This document shows, one piece after another, positions 12,046 through 19,605 of a DNA stretch of 64,000 nucleotides. The notes beneath the pieces were generated by a model. It was not told the DNA's origin. It did no database searches and saw only the letters and a list, made by a program, of their open reading frames with translations. This DNA is from Nocardiopsis ganjiahuensis DSM 45031 (GTDB lineage Bacteria; Actinomycetota; Actinomycetes; Streptosporangiales; Streptosporangiaceae): positions 87,230-151,229 of the forward strand of contig NZ_ANBA01000012.1 in NCBI RefSeq assembly GCF_000341085.1, written 5' to 3'. A program made the position numbers and the translations under genes. Numbering within the stretch: position 1 is the first letter of the stretch; each line of letters starts with the position of its first letter.

Positions 12046-12387
12046 TGGCTCTCCCCTGCGTTGGTTTCGTCGTCAAGAGGGACAAGCCTCGGTAGAAGAA
12101 GCTTGTGACACGAACCTCGGAGATTTCGGAGCAGGCGTGTTCAGAACTTCCGTTTCACTCCAGATCCATGGCAAGTGGTTTCAGATAGTTGAGTCCTTGC
12201 AGGTCAAGGATGCAGATTCATCTGCGACTACTGCTGTACTCGGAAAAACGGCGTAGACTGACCCCACGTCATCAAGGTGACCTTGACGACGTGACTGAAC
12301 GCGAAGGGGCCCGCATCGGTCTAGGACGCGGGCCCCGGTTACATCGCGGGATCCTTCTGTGGCCTCGGTTGTTGCTCTACCAGAGCA
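12046..12387. other. Gene-free stretch
   Basis: No convincing gene is visible. A hairpin with GGGGCCCGC / GCGGGCCCC arms (12306-12314 with 12328-12336) could terminate transcription in either direction. Confidence 0.4.
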
Positions 12388-12516
12388 TCAACTGGGGCCA
12401 CTTCCCATGAAGCGGTCGAGCAGATACCGCACCACCGCCTGCACGATCCCCGTGACCACGGCGGCAGCCCACTTCCACCAACGCGGCTTGTTGGGTTCTT
12501 GCGGTTGCTTCGACAT
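12388..12516 (-). CDS. Short Trp-rich protein of 42 residues
   Basis: This tiny gene was read from the bases. It starts at ATG 12516 directly behind GAGGAGG (four-base spacing) and ends at 12388. The product begins MSKQPQEPNKPRWWKW and continues into a hydrophobic or amphipathic helix (AAAVVTGIVQAVVRYLL), ending DRFMGSGPS. The charged Pro-rich head, WWxW belt and single short helix suggest peripheral or single-pass membrane insertion. The excellent ribosome site and clean layout argue that it is real. Function is unknown. It could be a regulator of a membrane partner or a small toxin, but neither is shown. Confidence 0.6.
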   Translation of the reverse strand: MSKQPQEPNKPRWWKWAAAVVTGIVQAVVRYLLDRFMGSGPS

Positions 12517-12847
12517 CCAGCCTCCTCACCTGAGGCGACCTGGCCACCAGTCGATGGCCTGACATAGGCCAACCTCGGATGCGTTGACCGGCCTGTCCTC
12601 AGAGATGAGACGCCACTAAATCTACAGACCCTTCTCCGCTTATGGGAGAGGTCAAGAGCAACGTAGGCGCCGATGAGCGGCCCTGGACTTTCGTGGTCGT
12701 CCCAGGTGCCCACAACGGTTCCTCTTCGTGTCGCAGCTCCTCCGGAACCTTCAGGAGGATGACCTTCGGGCTCTGCCTATCGGTGAAGTGGCGGTGCAAC
12801 AGCAAAGGTCCCGAGGAGGGAGATGCTCGGGACCTTTGCGCGTGGGG
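12517..12847. terminator. Gene-free stretch with terminator of the XRE/DUF397 unit
   Basis: A perfect 14-bp stem (12802-12815 with 12826-12839) lies 9 bp past the DUF397 stop and is followed, on the minus strand, by TGTTGC. The rest of this interval has only weak open frames, including a 68-codon one at 12599-12805 that lacks a ribosome site. Confidence 0.65.
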
Positions 12848-13021
12848 CTACTGGGTCAGCCCGAGGAACGCCACCCACTCGGACGGGGGAACCCTGAGGT
12901 GGCCGAGATCGCGGTTCTGCGTGTCACGCACGTCCGCACCGTGCGCGCTCTCGCGCACCTCCACGCAGTTCGCCCCGCCGTCGGAATACGTGCTCTTGTG
13001 CCACGTCGGCTTACTGTCCAT
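12848..13021 (-). CDS. DUF397 domain protein
   Basis: A 57-residue protein read from the bases, starting MDSKPTWHKSTYSDGGANC and containing the family core NCVEVRE..ADVRDTQNRD..LRVPPSEWVAFL. DUF397 proteins almost always sit beside an XRE/DUF5753 regulator in actinomycetes. Family knowledge treats the pair as a regulator with its small antagonist or partner in developmental control. The ATG at 13021 lies inside the end of the upstream regulator gene (11-bp overlap), so translation is coupled. Confidence 0.9.
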   Translation of the reverse strand: MDSKPTWHKSTYSDGGANCVEVRESAHGADVRDTQNRDLGHLRVPPSEWVAFLGLTQ

Positions 13022-13826
13022 CGTTCAACTTCCTCAGTTCCGCCCTCAGACTCTGGAGGGTCTCGTCTGGGCTACGCGCCGCGCTCTGCAACGCCGCGAA
13101 CTGCATGCGCCAGCTTGTCGTCTCAGCGGAGTTGGTGACCAACTGGCCCTCGCGGGCGCTTTCGGCGAACAGCACGTCAGTTTGGGCGCCCGCCGTCGTG
13201 ATCAGCTTAAACGGACCGGATGTACCGGGATGCTTCGGTGTGTTCATGGGGATCAGCTGTACGGTGATGCGCCCGCGCTCGACGAGCTCCACCACATGTT
13301 CCAGTTGTTCCCGTGTTACTTCCCTGCCCCCGTACCGCCGGTACAGGAGTGCTTCGTCGATGACGAGCCACAGCTTCGGGTGGGTGCTCTCGGCCAAGCT
13401 CGCTGAACGCTTGGCCCTCCCCGCCGCGCGTGACTGGACTTCCTCGTCGGTGAGCCACTGGGCCCCGTGCTTGATCAGTGCTTGTGCATAGGGCTCTCTT
13501 TGCAGGTGAGCAGGCCAGACCAAGACGAGGTACTCGTACACCGCGCTCGCCTGGTCCACGAGTTCGGCGACCTCCGTCTTCCAAGCTTCCCTGCCATCGC
13601 CGGTCAGCTCCTCCCACACGCGGGCGAGACGCTCAGACCCCAGCGCCTCCCCCAAATCTGAGCGCAGTCTGGGAGACGGGGCTGTGAGCCCCCTTTCAAC
13701 TGCGGAAATGGTGCTTTTGCTGGTGTTCGCCGCGTGTGCCAACGCGGTCTGTGTCAGGCCGGATTCTTCACGAGCGGCTCGTAGCTCGCGCCCGTATCGG
13801 GCCAGGGCTTCTTTTTCAGGGGGCAT
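13011..13826 (-). CDS. XRE-family regulator with DUF5753 domain
   Basis: A DNA-binding regulator of 271 residues from ATG 13826 (MPPEKEALARYGREL). The N-terminal HTH is clear (LRAAREESGLTQTALAHAANTSKSTISAVERG). The C-terminal 180 residues are the DUF5753 domain, recognisable from HLQREPYAQALI and the stretch LIPMNTPKHPGTSGPFKLI. An extended frame to 13913 exists, but its first 29 residues look like leader. It overlaps its DUF397 partner by 11 bp. A second, independent pair is at 55412-56709. Confidence 0.88.
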   Translation of the reverse strand: MPPEKEALARYGRELRAAREESGLTQTALAHAANTSKSTISAVERGLTAPSPRLRSDLGEALGSERLARVWEELTGDGREAWKTEVAELVDQASAVYEYLVLVWPAHLQREPYAQALIKHGAQWLTDEEVQSRAAGRAKRSASLAESTHPKLWLVIDEALLYRRYGGREVTREQLEHVVELVERGRITVQLIPMNTPKHPGTSGPFKLITTAGAQTDVLFAESAREGQLVTNSAETTSWRMQFAALQSAARSPDETLQSLRAELRKLNDGQ

Positions 13827-14004
13827 GACAGGAATGACATCACGGATTCCAGCTTGGGTGTGGCGATTCCTGGAAAATCTGTCGCTGAACATAGCGTTCC
13901 TGGGTCGTCGCAATGCGCTTCACAGGGCTTGTGACAGTCCATGACACTGAGATTCCAGACCAACTCATGTAGCCGCACTCTGATGCGGCGGAGAGGCGGC
14001 GCAG

Positions 14005-14349
14005 GTGCTGCTGAACGATGACCTCTCGGACGTTCCGGACCCGGACAAGGACAAGGAGGGGTTCGCGGACTACCTCTTCGACTCCGTGAGCGGCACATTG
14101 CGGGACCGGCCCGAAGCGGGGGCCTGGACCGACCCGTCCTCCCGTGCCACCAAGGCTGAACTCCGGGACGCGATCGCCCGGGCTCGGGAGGACTTCCAGA
14201 ACCTGAGGCGGAGTCTCGTGGAGTCGGACTCGGCGTTCGATCAGCTCCACGAATGGATCATGACCGGGCAGCCGCTTCCGGACCCCTGGCGCAAGAACTT
14301 CGCCCCGCTCCCGATGCCCCCGGAAACCAGGGTCGACTACCGGCCCTGA
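14005..14349 (+). CDS. Hypothetical helical protein
   Basis: A 114-residue acidic protein, mostly helical (AELRDAIARAREDFQNLRRSLVE), ending in a Pro-rich tail PMPPETRVDYRP. It starts at GTG 14005 with GAGAGG about 10 bases upstream. No family is recognised. It is divergent from the XRE gene and followed after 65 bp by another small gene in the same direction. It may be a downstream target of the regulator, by position only. Confidence 0.5.
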   Translation: MLLNDDLSDVPDPDKDKEGFADYLFDSVSGTLRDRPEAGAWTDPSSRATKAELRDAIARAREDFQNLRRSLVESDSAFDQLHEWIMTGQPLPDPWRKNFAPLPMPPETRVDYRP

Positions 14350-14414
14350 ACACACTGCGGCCCCGCGACGCTGGCACGTCCGGGGCCCGGACAACGCTAC
14401 GAAGGAGCGTCGTC

Positions 14415-14840
14415 ATGCGACACGTTATCGAATTCCTGGCTCTGCTTGCCCGTCTTGTCCGCCCTGCCCGGGGGCTTCACGCCGCACCGCGCGCACTCCG
14501 GGACGGACCCCCTCCCCGACGTGCGGCTCGCGTCCGCAGGTACGCGTCCGACCTGCCGACCATCGCGAAAACCACCAGGGACTCGAACAGGGGCAACTCC
14601 CCCGGACCGTTGATTCCGGCCCCGCGGCCTCCCCTGGACGCGGCCCCCGCCGCGCTGGTCCCCCTGTCTCGCAACCGGCCATCCGGATGGGCACCCATCG
14701 TCCAGCCGGCGGCCGTGAACCCTCCCGCGGACATCGTCCGGAACTACTACCGCGCCCACGAGGTGCGTATGCGCAGGAGGGGCGGGTCCTCACCCCGCGC
14801 CCGTCTCGAACCGGTCTCCGTCAACCAGATGGCTTCGTAG
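14415..14840 (+). CDS. Small basic protein with hydrophobic N-terminus
   Basis: A 141-residue protein with a GAAGGAG ribosome site seven bases before ATG 14415. The N-terminus (MRHVIEFLALLARLVRPARG) could be a membrane anchor. The middle is Arg/Pro-rich and probably disordered. The C-terminal part PPADIVRNYYRAHEVRMRRR resembles the conserved (D/A)xVRxYYxAHE tails of short actinomycete proteins near XRE loci. Function is unknown. The protein at 57566, beside the other XRE/DUF397 locus, has a comparable plan (hydrophobic head, then ALVRPYL). Confidence 0.55.
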   Translation: MRHVIEFLALLARLVRPARGLHAAPRALRDGPPPRRAARVRRYASDLPTIAKTTRDSNRGNSPGPLIPAPRPPLDAAPAALVPLSRNRPSGWAPIVQPAAVNPPADIVRNYYRAHEVRMRRRGGSSPRARLEPVSVNQMAS

Positions 14841-14881
14841 ACATATCGGCACGCCTGCCGCGTGCGGTGAGGAGCGGGGTC

Positions 14882-15012
14882 ATGGACGGGGCGACCCGGT
14901 GCACTAGCCCTGAAGGACACGACTACATCCCGGACCAACCCCGGTCCGGTACGGCCGTACAGCCACGGCCACCTGCAAGTACTGCAAGCACACGATCACC
15001 GCGACTCGGTGA
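14882..15012 (+). pseudogene. Small zinc-ribbon-like protein, apparent frameshift
   Basis: From ATG 14882, behind GAGGAG, the frame reads MDGATRCTSPEGHDYIPDQP. After the C-run at about 14938-14942 the sensible continuation is in another frame: VRYGRTATATCKYCKHTITATR, then TGA at 15010-15012. Together they would make a compact zinc-binding protein of about 43 residues with C...H...CxxC/H ligands. One base appears to be missing in the CCAACCCCGG run, so this is either a decayed gene or a homopolymer sequencing error. Its end overlaps the upstream-most start of the next gene. Confidence 0.45.
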
Positions 15013-15038
15013 CCGCATCTCCCCTGGAGGACACTGCT

Positions 15039-16691
15039 GTGCTCCCCGAACGCCCGCCGATACTCCTGCTCGGCACATCGGAACGTGTGGGATCGAACTG
15101 GACCCTGGACGTTCTGCGGCACGCGACGATCCAGCACAACGAGCCCTTCCGGCAACAACTCGGAGCGGAACACCCGTACGCGCCCCTGACTTCGTCGTCG
15201 ACCCCCGGTGAGGCTGCGCCGCTCGCGCCGATCGCGGCTCACTGGGTGGACGCCTTCGTCCTCGGTAAGTACCTGGGTGGCACCCACGTGATCAAGGAGA
15301 CCAACCTCTACTTCGCCGCCGAAAGGTTCCTGGACCTCTTCCCCGAGTCACCTGTGCTCGTGCTCTCCCGATCACCGTTGGGAGTGGCGAGTTCCTTCGC
15401 TCAGGGGGATCTCTGGAGACGATGGGAGTACGACTCCGTCTACCGCAGGGTTGTCGCCATGACCCACGAAACTGGTCTCGACCGGTGGGCCAACCTGGTC
15501 CCCGATGACAGCCCTGTCGCATCCGTCGCGCTGACTCGTCTGGTCACCCTGAATACTGCTCTGCTCGCCGAGGCCCTGTCAGGTCGCGACCACGCACACA
15601 TCTCCTACGAGTCCGCCGTTCTCGACCGGGAAACCGCTATGCGTCCGATCACGCGGTTGGTGCCTGAAGCAGTGCGAACGATGACGGCCCGCTCGGGGAC
15701 GGGACAACCCGAGGTGGACAGCACCTTCGCCACCAACCGTGCCAAACATGAGCTCGCGGTGTGCCTGAGCCCGGGACAGGACGAGCTGGTCAACGCCGAG
15801 ACCGAACGCGGCACCGCTCTGCTGCGTGAAGTACTCGCGCCGCAAACGGTCGAGCTCGCCGTCCGTTGGCTGGCGGGGGCGGACCGCTACCGGCGGGTGG
15901 ACTCCTCAACAGGCGGATCCAGGAGCCCACGAACGGCAGTCCCTCCCCTGACACCACCGCCAACCCCCGCGTACGTCGAGGCTCCGCCGAAGGGGGTTCG
16001 CTGGCGCAACACTCTGGTGTCGAACTCCGAGGTGTGTGCGCTGCTCAACGGGCTTGCCGGTGCCGGGATGGACAACACCATCCACGGGGTGAACCTCCTG
16101 GCGATCGACATGCCGTACGAGCGTGGTGGCCGACTACACCTCGCCGAAGGAGGTTGGCGTGTCAGTCCCGGATTCGAGCACTATCCCGCCTACTGGGTCA
16201 CCTGGATCGGTGCGGCCGCCTACGCGCTCTCCGCGGGCGCACGGCTGCCGAGCCGGGCTGAGATGGACGCTCTTTCGGAAGGAGCCAAGGCCAGCAACGT
16301 CGACTACGCCGTGGGGGACGCGGCCCCCGTCGCCGAACCCGGATCGGGTCCGACCACGGTGCACCATCGGGTCGGCAACCTTCAGGTCTGGTGTGCGGAC
16401 GGCCCAGGGGGAGATCCGTTGTGGGCACCGGTGACCCGCTACCTACACGGAGCGGCGTGGAACACCCCGGGCACCCGAGAGGAGGTGCGCCGCCTACGGT
16501 CCCGGCACCTACTGGGTGCCTCACGCGGGGTGGGCGTCCGTTTGGTTCGTGATCGGGCGTCCGGGGCCGACCGTCCCCTGGAGGACATCGCGGATCGACT
16601 ACGCACATGGGTGACCGGGCTCGGAGGCCACGACCGTTTGGCTGACCCTGACCGGAAGTTGATCAGCGTCCTGTCACAGACCGATCGCTGA
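15039..16691 (+). CDS. Sulfotransferase fused to FGE/SUMF1-like domain
   Basis: A 550-residue two-domain protein. Residues about 1-280 resemble PAPS-dependent sulfotransferases: a 5'-phosphosulfate loop variant LLGTSERVGSNWTLDVL at residues 9-25 and the 3'-phosphate strand VLVLSRSPLGVASSF near 107-121. A Pro-rich linker (about 295-315) leads to a C-terminal SUMF1/formylglycine-generating-enzyme-like domain: SEVCALLNG, HYPAYWVTWIGAAAYALSAGARLPS, VGNLQVWCADG, then RRLRSRHLLGASRGVGVRL. I prefer GTG 15039, nine bases after GGAGG, over GTG 15009. It ends convergently with the NUDIX gene, overlapping by 18 bp. The substrate is unknown. The pairing suggests modification of a peptide or small metabolite. 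Confidence 0.7.
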   Translation: MLPERPPILLLGTSERVGSNWTLDVLRHATIQHNEPFRQQLGAEHPYAPLTSSSTPGEAAPLAPIAAHWVDAFVLGKYLGGTHVIKETNLYFAAERFLDLFPESPVLVLSRSPLGVASSFAQGDLWRRWEYDSVYRRVVAMTHETGLDRWANLVPDDSPVASVALTRLVTLNTALLAEALSGRDHAHISYESAVLDRETAMRPITRLVPEAVRTMTARSGTGQPEVDSTFATNRAKHELAVCLSPGQDELVNAETERGTALLREVLAPQTVELAVRWLAGADRYRRVDSSTGGSRSPRTAVPPLTPPPTPAYVEAPPKGVRWRNTLVSNSEVCALLNGLAGAGMDNTIHGVNLLAIDMPYERGGRLHLAEGGWRVSPGFEHYPAYWVTWIGAAAYALSAGARLPSRAEMDALSEGAKASNVDYAVGDAAPVAEPGSGPTTVHHRVGNLQVWCADGPGGDPLWAPVTRYLHGAAWNTPGTREEVRRLRSRHLLGASRGVGVRLVRDRASGADRPLEDIADRLRTWVTGLGGHDRLADPDRKLISVLSQTDR

Positions 16692-17114
16692 CTTGGGTCC
16701 CATGTAGGAACCGGCCCCGGGAAACCCGTCCTCGACCAAACGCGCGAAGCGGTCGCTGAATCCGAGGTGGGGAAGGTCCCCGGTCTTCACGAATTCCACT
16801 CCTCGGATCGGGCGCGAGTCGAGTCCTTCCGAGATATCCCCCAGAGAACCACCCGTACGGCGAACCTCAAAGGTGATGTGCACGACGTGCAAATCCTTTT
16901 CCGGGACGATGTGGTCGCACAGATACAACAGGCGCCCAACCTCGACCTCGACCCCTGTCTCCTCGCGCATCTCGCGAACCAGGGCGTCACCGAGCGATTC
17001 ACCCTCCTCCACCCGTCCACCTGGCAAGCTCCGCCTGCGCGGGCCGTCGGTGTCCTGGTCCAAGAGCAGTACTTTCCCGTCCTCGACAAGGAGGCCTGTC
17101 ACTCGTGTGTCCAT
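16674..17114 (-). CDS. NUDIX hydrolase
   Basis: A 146-residue NUDIX enzyme that should hydrolyse a nucleoside diphosphate linked to another group. The NUDIX box is complete: GGRVEEGESLGDALVREMREETGVEV (residues about 32-57), with the E and REExxEE ligands for Mg. Substrate cannot be read from the sequence. The 3' end overlaps the sulfotransferase-FGE gene, while the 5' end is divergent from the nucleotidyltransferase gene with only 29 bp between starts, so the three genes are packed together. It could recycle or limit the product of the neighbouring nucleotidyltransferase. Confidence 0.88.
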   Translation of the reverse strand: MDTRVTGLLVEDGKVLLLDQDTDGPRRRSLPGGRVEEGESLGDALVREMREETGVEVEVGRLLYLCDHIVPEKDLHVVHITFEVRRTGGSLGDISEGLDSRPIRGVEFVKTGDLPHLGFSDRFARLVEDGFPGAGSYMGPKSAIGL

Positions 17115-17143
17115 ACCGGCACCCTAGCGAACGCAATGAGGCC

Positions 17144-17941
17144 ATGGGGTCGACCGAAAACCAAGAGCGAACAGATGTCGTGATCGCTGCCGGGGGGTTG
17201 GGAACACGACGTTCCGAATGGTCCCGTTATCTCCCCAAGGAATTCTTTCCCGTGCGAGGAATTCCGGGAATCGTTCACCTCATGGATGAGATCGCCCGAA
17301 TGGGCAGGGTGAGGGCCACGATGGTTCACCATCCCTACTACGAGGACTTCATCCTCTCCTGGGCCAGCCGGGCTCTGACCGATGAGCGCGGCTACGACCG
17401 GGCGGCCGCACGAACCTGCGCCCGTGTCCCTCGTTGGCCGGACATCGATCTGCGCTTCACCCCACAGCAGGGCCCTTACAGCGACATCACCTCGGTCCTC
17501 AACGCCGACACGGCTCTCGGTCGCCCACACGAGCTCTACGTCGCCTACGCCGACAACCTCTATCCCGAAGACCACCCCTTCTCACGCCTACGCAGCATGG
17601 GCGGAGGTACGTCGGTGATCGCGCGTCCGTACAACCGGGCAGAGGCGCCGAACCGAGGGGTGATCGTCTGCGACCGCGGGTTCATGGTGGATCTGGTGGA
17701 GAAGCCGGACGAGTTCACAGCACGTGGCCTCGAACACGAGCACGGTCCGGACGCGCTCGTACTGTTGGAAGGACGGGCTCGTGCAGACCGGTCCTTTCTC
17801 GACTTCCTGTGGACGTACCGCCCAGACCGCGCCATGGAAGCGAAACTGTCGCTGGCCCTGTCGGCTTACGCACGTACCCATCCGGTCCGTGTGTGCCGCA
17901 TCAGTTCGTCCGTGACCGACCTCGGAGCCCCAGCGCGGTGA
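17144..17941 (+). CDS. Nucleotidyltransferase of the sugar-1-phosphate type
   Basis: A 265-residue protein with the N-terminal signature of UTP-glucose-1-phosphate uridylyltransferases: VIAAGGLGTRRSEWSRYLPKEFFPV and GIPGIVHLMDEIA, so it should transfer a nucleotide to a sugar phosphate or similar acceptor. Also visible are the acidic metal strand YVAYADNLYPEDHP and RGVIVCDRGFMVDLVEKPDEF. The start is ATG 17144 with GAGG just upstream. A longer frame from 17105 would overlap the divergent NUDIX start. The usual GxGTR(x)P loop reads GLGTRRSEWSRYLPK, with an insertion, as in a divergent subfamily. The actual sugar is unknown. Confidence 0.72.
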   Translation: MGSTENQERTDVVIAAGGLGTRRSEWSRYLPKEFFPVRGIPGIVHLMDEIARMGRVRATMVHHPYYEDFILSWASRALTDERGYDRAAARTCARVPRWPDIDLRFTPQQGPYSDITSVLNADTALGRPHELYVAYADNLYPEDHPFSRLRSMGGGTSVIARPYNRAEAPNRGVIVCDRGFMVDLVEKPDEFTARGLEHEHGPDALVLLEGRARADRSFLDFLWTYRPDRAMEAKLSLALSAYARTHPVRVCRISSSVTDLGAPAR

Positions 17942-18016
17942 GGCGTGGCCCGTTCCGTGGCACGGACGTTCCGTGCCGGTACACGCCAGAGCCTTCATTG
18001 CATCCGGCACGAAACA

Positions 18017-18215
18017 CTCTTTCTGTTGTGGCCGTCATCCGACCGCGGGGCCCCACGGCGTCCCCTGTCCGGGGCTGCGCTCCCCGGCACTGAGCGGTAC
18101 CGACAGGACGCCGAGTCGACAACAGGTCGAATCGCTATGTCGACTCGACCCCGTGCCACCCCTCTTCGGTAGGGCCGTGAGCGGTAGCTCCAGGAGCTTC
18201 ACCGTGCCCGCCCGG
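18017..18215. repeat. Island repeat, copy C with HTH gene relic
   Basis: Bases 18017-18150 match copy A at 9206-9339. Bases 18151-18215 still encode, on the minus strand, TYRAGTVKLLELP, a relic of the end of the excisionase-like gene. The rest of that gene is gone. It marks the right edge of the island before the gas vesicle cluster. Confidence 0.75.
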
Positions 18216-18819
18216 TAGGTCCTTCCGGGTCCGCGTACGGTCGTCTGTCGCCGCATGGGGTACCGCCGACCGCGGGGAATCCTCCGTTCTGATCGCTGCG
18301 ACCGTACTGGCGAATACTTCGTCCGTATCTTCTTTCCTGCCTTCCGATAAAACTACTCGAACGGGTTTCTGTTTCGGTTTCGGAAGTGCGAGGTGGCGCC
18401 AGGCCTTTCTTCGGGAAATGGTTCCCTCGCCGATCCCTCGCCATCCCCTAGGAGGGCTCCGTGGAACTCGCCCGTGGGAACGTGACCGCCGGTGAAGGGC
18501 TTGCGCCGATTCCCTGTCGAGCCCTTGTCCGGCACGGTGGATCGCCCCGGCGGCGGGCGAACGCGGCACGGTGCCGAGCGGCACGGCTCTTCCTGTCCGA
18601 CAGGGCGATGGCGCCGTGCCGACGCCTCCTGCTCGGCCAGTGCGCGTGGCGGGGCCGGGGGTTTCGTCGCGGCATGTCACCGGCTGACGGCCGTTCGCCG
18701 ATTTTATCCATCCTTGACTGGCTTGACCAGGAAGAGGTTTTGTTCTGTTTTCTCGTGGTAGTGGGTTGACCCAAGGAATAACAGAAGAAATCGGACCATG
18801 GCCGACGGCCAGGAGACCC
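18216..18819 (+). promoter_or_regulatory. Gene-free leader of the gas vesicle cluster
   Basis: No convincing gene is present. One GTG frame at 18461-18769 has a good-looking AGGAGGG site, but its Arg/Ala-rich product resembles nothing. Two TTGAC(T/C) hexamers at 18714-18719 and 18723-18728 and an AT-richer tract (18736-18752) suggest the gvp promoter lies at about 18710-18780. Confidence 0.4.
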
Positions 18820-19125
18820 ATGAGTCAGGAAAACAAGGACGACGCTTCCCCTCGTCGCGCAGAACGGCGGAAGTCGATGATGCAGCGCCTGCGCGAGGCC
18901 CAGGAGCAGTTCGAGGAACTGACCGGGCTCGAGGTCGAAGGAGCCTCCGGGATCGAGCGATCCGGGGACGGTTGGCAGCTGACCTTCGAAACCTTGGAGC
19001 TGCGCCGGGTTCCGGACACGGTGAGCCTGTTGGCCACGTATTCCGTGGAACTTGACTCCGAAGGAGAGATCCAGGGATACCGGCGCACGAAGCGCTACAC
19101 CCGTGGCCGTTCCGACGGTCCGTGA
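18820..19125 (+). CDS. gvpO: Gas vesicle protein GvpO
   Basis: A 101-residue GvpO-family protein (Pfam gas vesicle O), the first gene of the cluster. It starts at ATG 18820, four bases after AGGAGA. A Lys/Arg-rich head and short coiled region (MMQRLREAQEQFEELTG) precede the domain core SGDGWQLTFETLELRRVPDTVSLLATYSVELD and RRTKRYTRG. GvpO is an accessory or regulatory protein in haloarchaea and leads the streptomycete clusters. Its role here is inferred from that synteny. Confidence 0.92.
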   Translation: MSQENKDDASPRRAERRKSMMQRLREAQEQFEELTGLEVEGASGIERSGDGWQLTFETLELRRVPDTVSLLATYSVELDSEGEIQGYRRTKRYTRGRSDGP

Positions 19126-19191
19126 GGCCGGTCGGCCTCAGGGCGGGCGGACGATCCGCCCTCCCCCACCGACGAAAGGAGCATGATTCCC

Positions 19192-19605
19192 ATGACGGTG
19201 ATGCAGCAGTCATCCGGAGGTGGCCGTAGCTCCGGAAACCTCTACGACGTTCTCGACCTCATCCTTGACAAGGGACTGGTGATCGACGTGTTCGCCAGGG
19301 TCTCGCTCGTCGGCATCGAACTCCTCACCGTGGACGTGCGCATCGTGGTCGCGAGCGTCGACACCTACCTGCGCTTCGCCGAGGCGTGCAACCGCCTCGA
19401 CCTGACCAGCAGCGGTGGCGCGGGGCTGCCCGACCTCGTCAACGGCGGTATGGAGAAGGGCGCGCGCAGCAAGTCCAAGGGCGCGATCTCGGGAGCGGCC
19501 GAGGCCATCTCCGACTCCTTCTCCAAGGGCCAGTCGGACGAGCAGGAAAAGCAGCCCGCTCGGGCCCGCCGGCGCTCCTCCAGCAAGAAGGAGGACGCGG
19601 AGTGA
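19192..19605 (+). CDS. gvpA: Gas vesicle structural protein GvpA
   Basis: This is the main shell protein of the gas vesicle, 137 residues. The conserved amphipathic core is [54 protein letters not shown] (written here as a description of residues about 18-72; key elements are LDKGLVID and GIELLTVD). I chose ATG 19192, ten bases after AAGGAG; an ATG at 19183 is only one base from it. A roughly 60-residue Ser/Lys/Arg-rich tail after the core is typical of actinomycete GvpA. The stop overlaps gvpF by 4 bp. Confidence 0.95.
   Translation: MTVMQQSSGGGRSSGNLYDVLDLILDKGLVIDVFARVSLVGIELLTVDVRIVVASVDTYLRFAEACNRLDLTSSGGAGLPDLVNGGMEKGARSKSKGAISGAAEAISDSFSKGQSDEQEKQPARARRRSSSKKEDAE

Noticed and set aside
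12599..12805. A 68-codon minus-strand frame between the small Trp-rich gene and DUF397
   Set aside because: It starts with TTG without a ribosome site, overlaps the terminator and has no recognisable motif.
15009..15038. GTG 15009 as start of the sulfotransferase-FGE gene
   Set aside because: GTG 15039 has a well-placed GGAGG, whereas 15009 has none and overlaps the stop of the preceding broken gene.
9157..18215. A duplicated tRNA-Ile 3' end (attR) closing the island
   Set aside because: I looked for GGTTCAAGTCC and the acceptor end near both repeat copies B and C and saw none.
18461..18769. GTG frame with AGGAGGG site ahead of gvpO (102 codons)
   Set aside because: The product is Arg/Ala/Cys-rich without any domain, and the frame runs through an AT-rich probable promoter.
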